From Croceitalea dokdonensis DOKDO 023 (lineage in GTDB: Bacteria > Bacteroidota > Bacteroidia > Flavobacteriales > Flavobacteriaceae), in the NCBI RefSeq assembly GCF_001306415.1, contig NZ_LDJX01000006.1, positions 1-64,000 on the forward strand: DNA of 64,000 bases, in the 5' to 3' direction. The translations under genes and the position numbers were made by a program. Positions 36,715-45,668 of this stretch are shown here, one piece after another (position 1 is the first letter of the stretch; each line of letters opens with the position of its first letter). A model generated the notes under the pieces. The model worked only from the letters and a program-made list of their open reading frames with translations, was not told the origin of the DNA and ran no database searches.

Positions 36715-39075
36715 ATGTTTAAAAATTATTTGAAAATTACTTGGAGAAATTTAGTTCGAAACAAAAGCTTTTCGGTGTTGAACATTCTAGGACTATCCAT
36801 TGGTTTAGCGGTTACAGGCCTTATTCTGTTGTGGGTCAATTTTGAAGTAGGCTTCGACCAATTTCACGAGAAGAAAGACCGTATTTACCAAGTGTATAAC
36901 AAGTATAATGTTGATGGTGAAATCTGGACATGGAACTCTACCCCTAAGGTGATGGCCTCGGTCATTGAAAAAGATTATCCCGAAGTAGAAGAAGTGAGCC
37001 GTTATTTTTACGAAAACACCTTTTTATTCAGTCAAGGTGACAAAAACATAAAATCGAACGGTACTATTGTTGACCCAAGTTTTCTTGAAATATTTAGTTT
37101 TCCGCTTATTGAAGGGAATATTAAGACGGTGCTTGAAGATGTCAATTCACTGGTCGTAACCGAAACTTTTGCTGAAAAGATGTTTGGTAATCAACCGGCA
37201 GTTGGCCAAGTTGTGAAAATGGACAATGCGGATACTTTTAAAGTGACTGGTGTCTTAAAAGACCTTCCCAATAATACAGAGTTTAATTTTGAATATCTGA
37301 TTCCTTGGGCATATTTAAAACAAAAAGGATATGATGATAAAAATTGGTCAAACAATTCTATAGCTACCTACATCTTGTTGAAAGAAGGAACCAATTACAC
37401 GGCATTTTCAGAAAAAATCGAAACGCTCCGCGAAGCCTATGACAAAGAAGCCCCTGATATGGTCACCTATTTGTATCCACATACGCGCACTCACCTTTAT
37501 TCTGAATTTGAGAATGGTGTTGAAGTCGGCGGATTAATAGATATCATAAGGCTATTCATGATTATTGCCATCATTGTATTGATTATTGCCTGTATCAATT
37601 TTATGAATCTTAGTACTGCCCGAAGTGAAAAACGGGCAAAAGAGGTTGGGGTCAGAAAGGTGGTCGGAGCCAGAAAAAAAGCTTTGGTTTGGCAGTTTCT
37701 TGGAGAATCCGTTTTAATCTCTTTGCTCGCTGCGGTAGTAGCCTTGGCCGTAATCGTACTGGCACTGCCATCTTTTTCTACTTTGATTGATACCGAATTA
37801 CGAATTGACTGGTCAAATCCTTTGTTTTGGGGGGTAACTCTGTCCATAATTCTTTTTACGGGGTTGCTTGCTGGCAGTTATCCTGCGCTATATCTATCTG
37901 CATTCAAGCCTTCAGCAGTATTAAAGGGAACTTTCAATAAGATCAACACCCTGGTTACACCACGTAAGATATTGGTTATTGTGCAGTTTTCCGTAGCCAT
38001 CATTTTAATTACTGCAACTATTGTGGTGAAGGAACAAATTAGCAGCGTACAGAACCGTAAACTAGGCTATAACAAGGAACACCTTATTTACGTGCAAATA
38101 GAAGGTGATGTAGAAAAGAACTATGCCAGCATAAAGTCTGAACTTTTAGATGGGGGTATCGCCTCATCAATTTCTAAGACAAATTCACCGATTACAGAAA
38201 GTTGGAGCAACAGCTGGAATATTGAATGGCCAGGAAAAAGTCCAGATAATAAAACCTTGGTTCACCGCATGCCCGCCGACGACGCAATTGTTAAAACTAT
38301 GGGGCTGCAAATAAAGGAAGGTCGCGATTTTGACTTGAAGAAATATCCTACCGATTCAACAGCAATCATTCTGAATGAATCAGCGGTAACCTTGATGGGG
38401 TTTGATGACCCGCTGAACCAAATTATTAAAGACAATGGGTTAGACTGGCATGTTATTGGCGTGGTAGAGGACTTTGTGTTCAACTCGCCGTTCCAAAAAA
38501 TTGAGCCCATGGTCTTTGAGGGTGCAAAGGCTTGGTTCAACATGGTTCATATCAAATTTAATGCGGATAACAGCATCGCATCGAATTTAGCATCCACAGA
38601 AAAAATCTTTAAAAAATATAATCCCAATTACCCTTTTAACTATGATTTTGTTGATCAAGACTACGCCAAAAAATTTGTGGGCGAACAACGTTTTAAAAAC
38701 CTTGCCAGCCTTTTTACCGTATTGATTATCCTAATATCCTGTTTGGGCCTTTTTGGGCTGGCCAGTTATATGGCGCAAAATAGAATCAAAGAAATAGGGG
38801 TTAGAAAAGTATTGGGGGCTTCGGTAAGCGGTATTACCACCTTACTTTCTAAAGACTTTTTAAAGTTAGTGGGTATTTCGCTCTTGATTGCCATACCGAT
38901 TTCTTGGTATGCCATGAACCAATACCTTCAAGACTTTGCGTACAGAATAGAACTGTCATGGTGGATGTTTGGCCTTGCCGGATTATTGGCGCTCTTTATT
39001 GCTTTTATTACCGTCAGTTACCAAGCCATAAAAGCCGCTAAGTCTAACCCGGCAAAAAGTTTACGAACAGAATAA
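36715..39075 (+). CDS. FtsX/MacB-type ABC permease 7 of 8
   Basis: At 786 residues the shortest of the set. It starts MFKNYLKITWRNLVRNKSFS and ends NPAKSLRTE. FtsX blocks ACINFMNLSTARSEKRAKEVG and SCLGLFGLASYMAQNRIKEIG are intact. By eye it is closest to permease 1: both share the ARSEKRAKEVG block, the LLAGSYPALYLS turn and the VLKGTF segment. The leader GGCATCAAAAAACAACCAATC precedes its ATG. Confidence 0.92.
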   Translation: MFKNYLKITWRNLVRNKSFSVLNILGLSIGLAVTGLILLWVNFEVGFDQFHEKKDRIYQVYNKYNVDGEIWTWNSTPKVMASVIEKDYPEVEEVSRYFYENTFLFSQGDKNIKSNGTIVDPSFLEIFSFPLIEGNIKTVLEDVNSLVVTETFAEKMFGNQPAVGQVVKMDNADTFKVTGVLKDLPNNTEFNFEYLIPWAYLKQKGYDDKNWSNNSIATYILLKEGTNYTAFSEKIETLREAYDKEAPDMVTYLYPHTRTHLYSEFENGVEVGGLIDIIRLFMIIAIIVLIIACINFMNLSTARSEKRAKEVGVRKVVGARKKALVWQFLGESVLISLLAAVVALAVIVLALPSFSTLIDTELRIDWSNPLFWGVTLSIILFTGLLAGSYPALYLSAFKPSAVLKGTFNKINTLVTPRKILVIVQFSVAIILITATIVVKEQISSVQNRKLGYNKEHLIYVQIEGDVEKNYASIKSELLDGGIASSISKTNSPITESWSNSWNIEWPGKSPDNKTLVHRMPADDAIVKTMGLQIKEGRDFDLKKYPTDSTAIILNESAVTLMGFDDPLNQIIKDNGLDWHVIGVVEDFVFNSPFQKIEPMVFEGAKAWFNMVHIKFNADNSIASNLASTEKIFKKYNPNYPFNYDFVDQDYAKKFVGEQRFKNLASLFTVLIILISCLGLFGLASYMAQNRIKEIGVRKVLGASVSGITTLLSKDFLKLVGISLLIAIPISWYAMNQYLQDFAYRIELSWWMFGLAGLLALFIAFITVSYQAIKAAKSNPAKSLRTE

Positions 39076-39123
39076 TTCATCAATCGGTGCTAAGCGAAGC
39101 CAAAATATCAAAAACGAACCATC

Positions 39124-41538
39124 ATGTTTAAAAATTATGTTAAAATCGCCCTGAGAAACCTTTGGAAAAATAGGGTGTTTACCGTTATAGGAATCCTTGG
39201 ACTTTCCGTGGCCTTTGGTGTGGCCACATTGCTGACCACAGAATCGTTGCAAGAACTATCTTACGACAAATTCCACGCAAACGGCAATGCTTTGTTTAAG
39301 GTATACATTACTTGGCAAACGCCAGAAGGAACTGAGGTCGGAACCAGTCAACCGACCCCTTTTGCCGAGGCACTGTCCACCGAAGTGCCGGGAGCGGACA
39401 AAATCACCCGATTTTTAGAAGAAGAGGCCCTTACCATGTACAATGACAAAGAATTGGGTCTTGACGCCATCTATGCGGATAGCGATTTTTTTGAAATGTT
39501 TAGCTTCCCCATCGTTCAAGGAACTAAGAACAATGCTTTGGCCGACGTGTCTTCGGTAGTCATAGCAAAGAATACGGCAGTGAAGTTGTTCGGTGAAGAA
39601 AATCCTGTAGGTAAAACGGTAACCGTTTTAATCAATGGAACAAACGAACCTTTCATAGTTAGTGCCGTTTCTGAAAATGCCCCTGAACAAAGTTCGATTG
39701 AATTTGATATCGTACTACCCTTTCAGAAAAATCGTAATTATGAGCCTACAAAAGAGTTGTGGAATGCCCAGTACCACGAGGTTTATGTGCAGTTACAAGA
39801 ACAGGTTTTGCCAAAGACCTTCGAAGAGAACAGCCGTAGTTTTACCAATCTCCATTATGAAGGGGCCGTTGAAAGCCTAAAACGTGACGGTGCCCAACCC
39901 AATGCCCACGGCAACTTTATGCAATTGGGCCTACTGCCTATTAAAGATGTGCGCTTTGCCAGTTATGATGAAGGCTACCTTGAGGTAAGTCGCTCAAAGG
40001 TGTATATCGTACTTGGTGTAGCGTTTCTGATTTTGTTCATTGCCTGCGTGAATTTTATCAATATGAGCATCGCAAAAAGTGCACAACGATTGCGTGAAAT
40101 AGGCATGCGAAAGACCCTTGGGGCCCAAAAAAACCAGCTCTTCTTTCAATTTTGGGGAGAAAGCCTAATCGTATTCTTGATTTCCATTACCATTGGTATT
40201 GTTTTAAGCCTCTTGCTCAAGGATGGATTTGAAACTTTGTTCCGCACCACCGTTTCGTTTGATATCCTGCTTTCCCCTAAGACCATAGTATTTGCAGTTT
40301 TATTCGTTCTGCTCATTTCCCTTTTAGTCGGGGGCTATCCCGCGGTTTTGCTCAGTCGCCTATCCACCATACGCTCATTAAAGGGAAAATTGGAGACCTC
40401 TGGGAAAAACCGTCTTCGTGATGCGTTGATTGTCGTTCAATTTGGCATCGCAATTTTGTTGATCAGTGGAACCTTTGTCCTCAGGGAACAAATTGATTAT
40501 ATGCGAAACAAAGACCTGGGTTTCAATAAGGAACAAGTGCTTTCTTTTCCTTTAAATGGAAAGAAAAACAGTTATGATGCTGTAAAGCTGTTACGGGAAG
40601 AATTGGCAGGTAATCCGAATATTTTGGGGGTAACGGCCTCAGACAACAATCTGGGCAGGGGTAAAGACGGCAGTCAATACTCCAGCGTTTGGGGCTTTGA
40701 TTATAAGGGCAAAAGCGTACGCACCAATACGCTTATCGTCGATTATGATTACATCGAAACATTAGATCTACAACTGATTGAGGGGAGAACGTTTGATAAG
40801 GCAAGAGAGGGCGATACCCGTGCGGTCATTATCAATGAGAGTATGGCTAGAGCCTTAGGCGAGGAAGACCCATTAGCGGCTATGTTACCCGGAAATGATA
40901 GCTTGACCTCTCCAATAATTGGGGTGCTAAAAGACTACATTTTCCAGGATATTTCAAAAGCGATAGAACCGCTGACCCTTTTCTTGGACCGAGAGCAAGG
41001 GCTTACCTACGCCTATGTAAAAGTCGCTTCATCAAATATGGCCAAATCGTTTGCTGCGGTAGAAACCGCTTATAAAAGCATAGAACCAAATGCTGAATTT
41101 TTGGGGTCTTTTTTAGATGAAAATGTAGATAGGACCTTTAGGCGAGAAAAAAGTATGGCCGCCCTGATTACAAGTGGTTCGATCATCGCCATTTTATTAA
41201 GCTGTATCGGCCTTTTTGCCATGTCAATACTGATTACATCACAACGCACAAAGGAAATCGGGATTCGAAAGGTCATTGGCGCCAGTGTGGCCTCGGTTAC
41301 CTATCTAATCACCAAGGATTTTTTGAAATTGGTTTTCATTGCTTTTGTGGTAGCCACCCCCATAGCCTGGTGGTTTGCAAAACAATGGTTGGAGAATTAT
41401 ACCTATCGCATAGAATTGAGCTGGCACCTCTTTGCCATTGCCGGCTTGCTAGGGTTGGTCATTGCTGTTTTGACCATAAGTGCGAGGACAATAAAGGCAG
41501 CAACCGCAAATCCCGTTGAATCATTACGAGATGAATAA
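39124..41538 (+). CDS. FtsX/MacB-type ABC permease 8 of 8
   Basis: An 804-residue permease starting MFKNYVKIALRNLWKNRVFT and ending NPVESLRDE, a change from the shared NPVKSLRTE tail. The first FtsX block is diverged (ACVNFINMSIAKSAQRLREIG), the second is SCIGLFAMSILITSQRTKEIG. Its codon use looks somewhat richer in G and C than permeases 2-6. It is 15 bases from the second ATPase gene, so these two are the likeliest dedicated pair of the third unit. Confidence 0.92.
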   Translation: MFKNYVKIALRNLWKNRVFTVIGILGLSVAFGVATLLTTESLQELSYDKFHANGNALFKVYITWQTPEGTEVGTSQPTPFAEALSTEVPGADKITRFLEEEALTMYNDKELGLDAIYADSDFFEMFSFPIVQGTKNNALADVSSVVIAKNTAVKLFGEENPVGKTVTVLINGTNEPFIVSAVSENAPEQSSIEFDIVLPFQKNRNYEPTKELWNAQYHEVYVQLQEQVLPKTFEENSRSFTNLHYEGAVESLKRDGAQPNAHGNFMQLGLLPIKDVRFASYDEGYLEVSRSKVYIVLGVAFLILFIACVNFINMSIAKSAQRLREIGMRKTLGAQKNQLFFQFWGESLIVFLISITIGIVLSLLLKDGFETLFRTTVSFDILLSPKTIVFAVLFVLLISLLVGGYPAVLLSRLSTIRSLKGKLETSGKNRLRDALIVVQFGIAILLISGTFVLREQIDYMRNKDLGFNKEQVLSFPLNGKKNSYDAVKLLREELAGNPNILGVTASDNNLGRGKDGSQYSSVWGFDYKGKSVRTNTLIVDYDYIETLDLQLIEGRTFDKAREGDTRAVIINESMARALGEEDPLAAMLPGNDSLTSPIIGVLKDYIFQDISKAIEPLTLFLDREQGLTYAYVKVASSNMAKSFAAVETAYKSIEPNAEFLGSFLDENVDRTFRREKSMAALITSGSIIAILLSCIGLFAMSILITSQRTKEIGIRKVIGASVASVTYLITKDFLKLVFIAFVVATPIAWWFAKQWLENYTYRIELSWHLFAIAGLLGLVIAVLTISARTIKAATANPVESLRDE

Positions 41539-41553
41539 ACTAACTTTACTATT

Positions 41554-42219
41554 ATGTTATTACAATTAAACAATATTTTCAAATGGGTCAACTCAGGTGG
41601 CCAACGTATATTTTTATTAAAGGATATCAATCTAGATGTTGAAGAAGGGGAGTTTATCTCTGTTATGGGGCCTTCTGGTTCTGGCAAATCCACATTGCTT
41701 AATGTAATCGGTATGCTTGATACTTTTGATGAGGGAGAATACAATTTTCTTCATGAATGTGTTCATACATTAAAGGAAAAGCACCGTGCTAATCTGTATA
41801 AAGAATACATCGGTTTTGTATTTCAATCGTATCATTTGTTGGATGATCTAACGGTACAGGAAAACTTAGAAATGCCCCTGCTCTATAAAAAATTCAAGGG
41901 TTCTGAACGAAAGGCTATGGTTGCCGATATGTTAGACCGCTTCAATATTGTAGGTAAAAAAGACCTGTTTCCTGTCCAATTAAGTGGTGGTCAGCAACAA
42001 TTAGTTGGTGTGGCCAGGGCTTTGATTGCCAACCCTAAATTGATTCTAGCAGATGAACCAACAGGAAACCTCAACAGTCAACAAAGTGAAGAAATCATGC
42101 AGCTTTTTAAAAAACTGAACGAAGAAGATGGGGTTACGATTATTCAAGTCACCCACTCTGAAAAGAATGCGGCCTATGGGTCAAGAATCATCAATTTATT
42201 GGATGGGAGAAAGGTGTGA
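41554..42219 (+). CDS. LolD/MacB-type ABC ATPase (second of two)
   Basis: A 221-residue ATPase with Walker A GPSGSGKST, FVFQSYHLLDDLTVQENLEMP, Walker B LILADEPTGNLNSQQ and H-loop IQVTHSE. The signature is LSGGQQQLVGVARAL: the residue after the last Gln, nearly always Arg, is Leu here, and Asn replaces the Asp of the usual GNLDS. Both changes are conspicuous next to the regular ATPase at 20045. It may be slower or tuned to permease 8. It ends the array, 4 bases from the stop of the convergent barrel gene. Confidence 0.92.
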   Translation: MLLQLNNIFKWVNSGGQRIFLLKDINLDVEEGEFISVMGPSGSGKSTLLNVIGMLDTFDEGEYNFLHECVHTLKEKHRANLYKEYIGFVFQSYHLLDDLTVQENLEMPLLYKKFKGSERKAMVADMLDRFNIVGKKDLFPVQLSGGQQQLVGVARALIANPKLILADEPTGNLNSQQSEEIMQLFKKLNEEDGVTIIQVTHSEKNAAYGSRIINLLDGRKV

Positions 42220-42223
42220 CGGA

Positions 42224-43543
42224 CTATAGTTCTTGATACCTTTTTGAAGTGGTTTTAAACATACGTCCAGGATAGACAATCAGCTGAATAAAATTAAACT
42301 CAAGATTACTGAACGAAATAGAATTGGAAGGGGCTACCTCTAAATTAAGGGAAGGGTACCACCTTAGATTGGTTCTCAAAATCCAACTTGTTAAACGGTT
42401 AGGGCGAATATCCCAACCGAAGGTAAGCCCCAAAGCGGTTTTATCTTGATTGATGTCAAAACTATTCTGGCCTTCAAAGAATTCCGTAAAACCTAAATTC
42501 TCCCTACTGATTATAGGCCCAATAAAAGGCACAAAACCGTTATAATCAAAAAGGTTTTTGGTAATCTCGAATCCAAAAGATTGCCGGTCTATAAATTGGG
42601 CAGCGCCAAACGCGTCTGTTGAAGAAGACATATTTCTATAGTTAAGTGCAATATTCAAATCCCAATGATGCTGGTGATACCCCACTGTGAAATCTGGCAA
42701 AATAGAGGTAGAATATTGTGTCAAGTACTGCCTATTATTGTTATTGTAACTGCTATCGCCCAACCAAAAGGCCGACGACAGTCCAGCTCCCACAAAAAAC
42801 GCATTCAATCCTCCATTTTTCTCTAAGGTTTCCGTCATTTTCTTGGTCTTGCCAGATTCCCAACTACGTTCTGCACCTATGGAAGTATCAAAAAAGTATC
42901 GGTAAGATAAAGAAAGCTGTAAGGGTGGGGTTTCTATGGAAGTTTCCACATCCCTTGATACAAAATAGTCTTGAGAGTTACTATAATTCCAACCTAAGCC
43001 CAATTCAAAAAGATGGTTTTTACTGTTGAAGGTAAACCCAGTTTGTAAAGGGAAAGAAGTGTGGTTTAAATCGGGGCCATCACCAAACGAAACAGCCGTA
43101 TTCTCTTGCTCAAAATAAAAGGGAGAAAAACTGAAGCCAACAAAAGGCCTCAACTTATTGTGTTCTATACGCCATGGGTAATATTTAAATACGGTTTCCA
43201 CCCCACTGAGGTGAAACAGTTTCTGGTCATTGGTGGTATAAGATGGATTACCCAAGGGAAAAGCGATATACACATCGGCATGTCCCCAGAAATGGGTGCC
43301 ACCCAATAAAAACCGAGGTGTAGCAGAACGTTGCAAATCAAAAGACTCCAAAGTGCCCGAAGCATTTAAAAAGCGGGAGCGTCCACCAATACTTGTTGCG
43401 TAATCAAAGCCCATGGCCAACTGTGCAAAACGATGTCTGGTCTGCTTTTCAACATAGACTTGGGCTTGCGCTGTTTCTGTGAAGCCAACCATCAAACTAC
43501 ACGCTAAGAGTAACCCGAACCAAAAAGTAATTCTTGCATTCAT
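42224..43543 (-). CDS. Predicted outer-membrane beta-barrel protein
   Basis: A 439-residue exported protein with a signal peptide of about 28 residues ending TAQA|QVYVEKQ. The mature part is rich in aromatic and alternating hydrophobic strands (LQLSLSYRYFFDTS, WILRTNLRWYPSLNLEV), as in beta barrels, with about 16 to 18 candidate strands. No plug or TonB box is evident and I do not recognise a named family. It lies 67 bases downstream of the LytTR gene on the same strand. Confidence 0.72.
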   Translation of the reverse strand: MNARITFWFGLLLACSLMVGFTETAQAQVYVEKQTRHRFAQLAMGFDYATSIGGRSRFLNASGTLESFDLQRSATPRFLLGGTHFWGHADVYIAFPLGNPSYTTNDQKLFHLSGVETVFKYYPWRIEHNKLRPFVGFSFSPFYFEQENTAVSFGDGPDLNHTSFPLQTGFTFNSKNHLFELGLGWNYSNSQDYFVSRDVETSIETPPLQLSLSYRYFFDTSIGAERSWESGKTKKMTETLEKNGGLNAFFVGAGLSSAFWLGDSSYNNNNRQYLTQYSTSILPDFTVGYHQHHWDLNIALNYRNMSSSTDAFGAAQFIDRQSFGFEITKNLFDYNGFVPFIGPIISRENLGFTEFFEGQNSFDINQDKTALGLTFGWDIRPNRLTSWILRTNLRWYPSLNLEVAPSNSISFSNLEFNFIQLIVYPGRMFKTTSKRYQEL

Positions 43544-43610
43544 ACCTTCTAAATTCGTAATTAAAATAAGTAACGTTATTCCAAAAAGGCTGTTTTGTGG
43601 TTAAACCTAT

Positions 43611-44435
43611 CTATTTTGTGGTAGATTCCAGCTTGGTTCTCACCATCTGTATATATGATTTTGATATGGGAATCATGCTGCCATCACTTAACCGAAGAAA
43701 ATTTCCTTTTTTTGTTGTCTTAAAGCTTCTGAAATGTACAGGGTTAATTAGATAGGAACGATGTACCCTAATCAATTCTGGATGGTTTTCAGCAAGCTTT
43801 GATAGTGTAATACGAAGGACTAACGGACTATCTTTCTGGCTTGATTTTGTGATAATTTCCACATAATTATCAGCAGACTTCAAATAGAATACTTCGTTTA
43901 TGGGTAATTGCACCAAATCTGATTTGCCCTTGCCCTGAAAACGGATGCTATCTGGTTTTGCTTTCCTTTTTGTTGGCTTGGAAAAAAACATGGGCAGGGC
44001 CAAACGTCCTAAAACAATGGCTGGCAATACCATGATGTGTACAGGAACAAACACCAAGTATAAATACGCCAACGGCGTGTATACGTTGCTGCTAAGACCA
44101 AAGGTTAATCTATAGTATAGATATAATAACAAAAAGGAAAGGGTGAGCCCTATCAGTAGAAAAGAAAGCTCATTTTTAACGGTCCAGCGCTTGTTTTGGT
44201 TTAAAATATGATTTTGAAATACTAAGGCGATGCTAAAGCAGCATCCTCCCATAAGAGCTGAAATCGGAACGAGGCGCAGCTTTGATACGGCACCCAGTTC
44301 ATTTATATCAATAGGCTCAGAAAACCAAAGAAAGACCAAGGACCAAGAAACCAAAAATAAGGCCAACAAAAGGTGCCTTTTTACATTCTTATCTATTGGA
44401 TAGTTCTTGTTGAAAAAAGCTATGTCTGATATCAT
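43611..44435 (-). CDS. LytTR-type regulator with membrane domain
   Basis: A 274-residue protein from the ATG at 44435 (MISDIAFFNKNYPIDKN); an upstream Met at 44462 is also in frame. Four hydrophobic helices lie in the first half (about 18-36, 47-66, 81-102 and 113-138). The C-terminal LytTR DNA-binding domain shows LPINEVFYLKSADNYVEI, the LxEhPEhIRVHRSYLIN pattern as LAENHPELIRVHRSYLINP, and a final SKSYIQMVRTKL. There is no receiver domain, so a membrane signal may be passed straight to DNA binding. The neighbouring barrel gene is a plausible target. Confidence 0.87.
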   Translation of the reverse strand: MISDIAFFNKNYPIDKNVKRHLLLALFLVSWSLVFLWFSEPIDINELGAVSKLRLVPISALMGGCCFSIALVFQNHILNQNKRWTVKNELSFLLIGLTLSFLLLYLYYRLTFGLSSNVYTPLAYLYLVFVPVHIMVLPAIVLGRLALPMFFSKPTKRKAKPDSIRFQGKGKSDLVQLPINEVFYLKSADNYVEIITKSSQKDSPLVLRITLSKLAENHPELIRVHRSYLINPVHFRSFKTTKKGNFLRLSDGSMIPISKSYIQMVRTKLESTTK

Positions 44436-44540
44436 ACACAGGAAAAATACAACAGCTTGCAAAAATTATAAAATTGATTTTGGTTCTTTTAAGAACCCAA
44501 TCCATTTAAGGTTAGTTTCCACCTTAAACGTACTAATGAT

Positions 44541-45653
44541 TTATAATAAATCTGCCAGTTCCTTTCCCACCAAACTACCAATGGCAATACCCATGCCGCC
44601 TAGCCGTACACCATAATATACATGTTCCGTAACCTGCTGTACGACTGGTTTTTTCTTTGGACCAACACCCATAATACCGCTCCAACGGTGCTCAACCTCA
44701 AAGGGTGTATGTGGCAGGATAACTTCCCTTAACAGGTTTTCCAATTTGTTTTGTACCAAGGCGGTCTGCCCAAACTCCATGGTTTCCTCTGTTTTAAAAT
44801 CCAAGTTGCGACCTCCCCCAAATAGGATGCGATCATCAATGTTTCTGAAATAATAATACCCTTCATCAAAATGAAACGTGCCTTGGATGGCCAAGTTCTT
44901 AAGCGGCTTGGTAATTAAAACCTGGGCGCGTGCAGGGAGTACTTCACTCTTGCCAAATTGTGAGGTAAAACCGTTGGTGGCCACCAATAGTTTACTGGTT
45001 TTAAATTCAAACCTATCCGTGGACACATGCACCGCATTTGCATTCTCTTGGAAAGAATTAACCCTTACGTTGTTTACTACCTGAATCCTTTTTTCACTGG
45101 CTTTTTGTAGCAGGGAGCCCATCATTCTACCCGTATCTATTTGGCCCTCTAAAAGTTGGGTAAGGTACTTGTTTTGGATGCTTTTAAACCCAAAAGTGTT
45201 AGGAGTGGTTTTAAATACCGATGTGCCAAAAACTGGCCTTAACAACTGGTTCAACCTAGGTATTGCCGCTAAGCAGCTTTCAAAAAGCAATTGGTCTTTT
45301 TTAAGAAAAAGTTCATGCCCTCCAAGCTGCTGAAAACCTATGGCTTTATCCCCAAGAGTCTTACGAAGCAATTGGATTCCATTAAAACGCTGTTGGACCA
45401 ATTGTACCACCTCTTCCTCCGTATGGGCGCCCAAATCCGATAACACCTCTGAAATGCTTCCAAAACACGCAAAGCCAGCATTTTTAGTGCTAGCTCCTTG
45501 CGGCAACATCCCTTTTTCGATTATTAGGATTTTAGCATGTGGAAAGCGTTGCCTTAAACGCAGTGCCGCACTTAAGCCTACAATACCACTGCCAATGATG
45601 GCAAAATCTACATTGGAAAACCAAGATTTATACTCCCAATAACTAAATTCCAT
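44541..45653 (-). CDS. FAD-dependent oxidoreductase (D-amino-acid/glycine oxidase type)
   Basis: A 370-residue flavoenzyme of the DAO superfamily. The dinucleotide-binding motif is FAIIGSGIVGLSAALRLRQ (about 17-35), followed by KILIIEKG. A second FAD segment near the C terminus is YYGVRLGGMGIAIGSLVGK. Members oxidise amines or imino acids such as glycine, sarcosine or D-amino acids; the substrate here is unclear. The N terminus has no signal peptide. It is last in a tight operon of envelope proteins (15-base gap), an odd partner that may be chance co-transcription. Confidence 0.88.
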   Translation of the reverse strand: MEFSYWEYKSWFSNVDFAIIGSGIVGLSAALRLRQRFPHAKILIIEKGMLPQGASTKNAGFACFGSISEVLSDLGAHTEEEVVQLVQQRFNGIQLLRKTLGDKAIGFQQLGGHELFLKKDQLLFESCLAAIPRLNQLLRPVFGTSVFKTTPNTFGFKSIQNKYLTQLLEGQIDTGRMMGSLLQKASEKRIQVVNNVRVNSFQENANAVHVSTDRFEFKTSKLLVATNGFTSQFGKSEVLPARAQVLITKPLKNLAIQGTFHFDEGYYYFRNIDDRILFGGGRNLDFKTEETMEFGQTALVQNKLENLLREVILPHTPFEVEHRWSGIMGVGPKKKPVVQQVTEHVYYGVRLGGMGIAIGSLVGKELADLL

Positions 45654-45668
45654 GACACTAAAATACTG

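Noticed and set aside
44482-44497. Small hairpin GGTTCTT/AAGAACC as a terminator of the flavoenzyme gene
   Set aside because: The stem is only 7 bp with a 2-base loop and no clean U-run follows.
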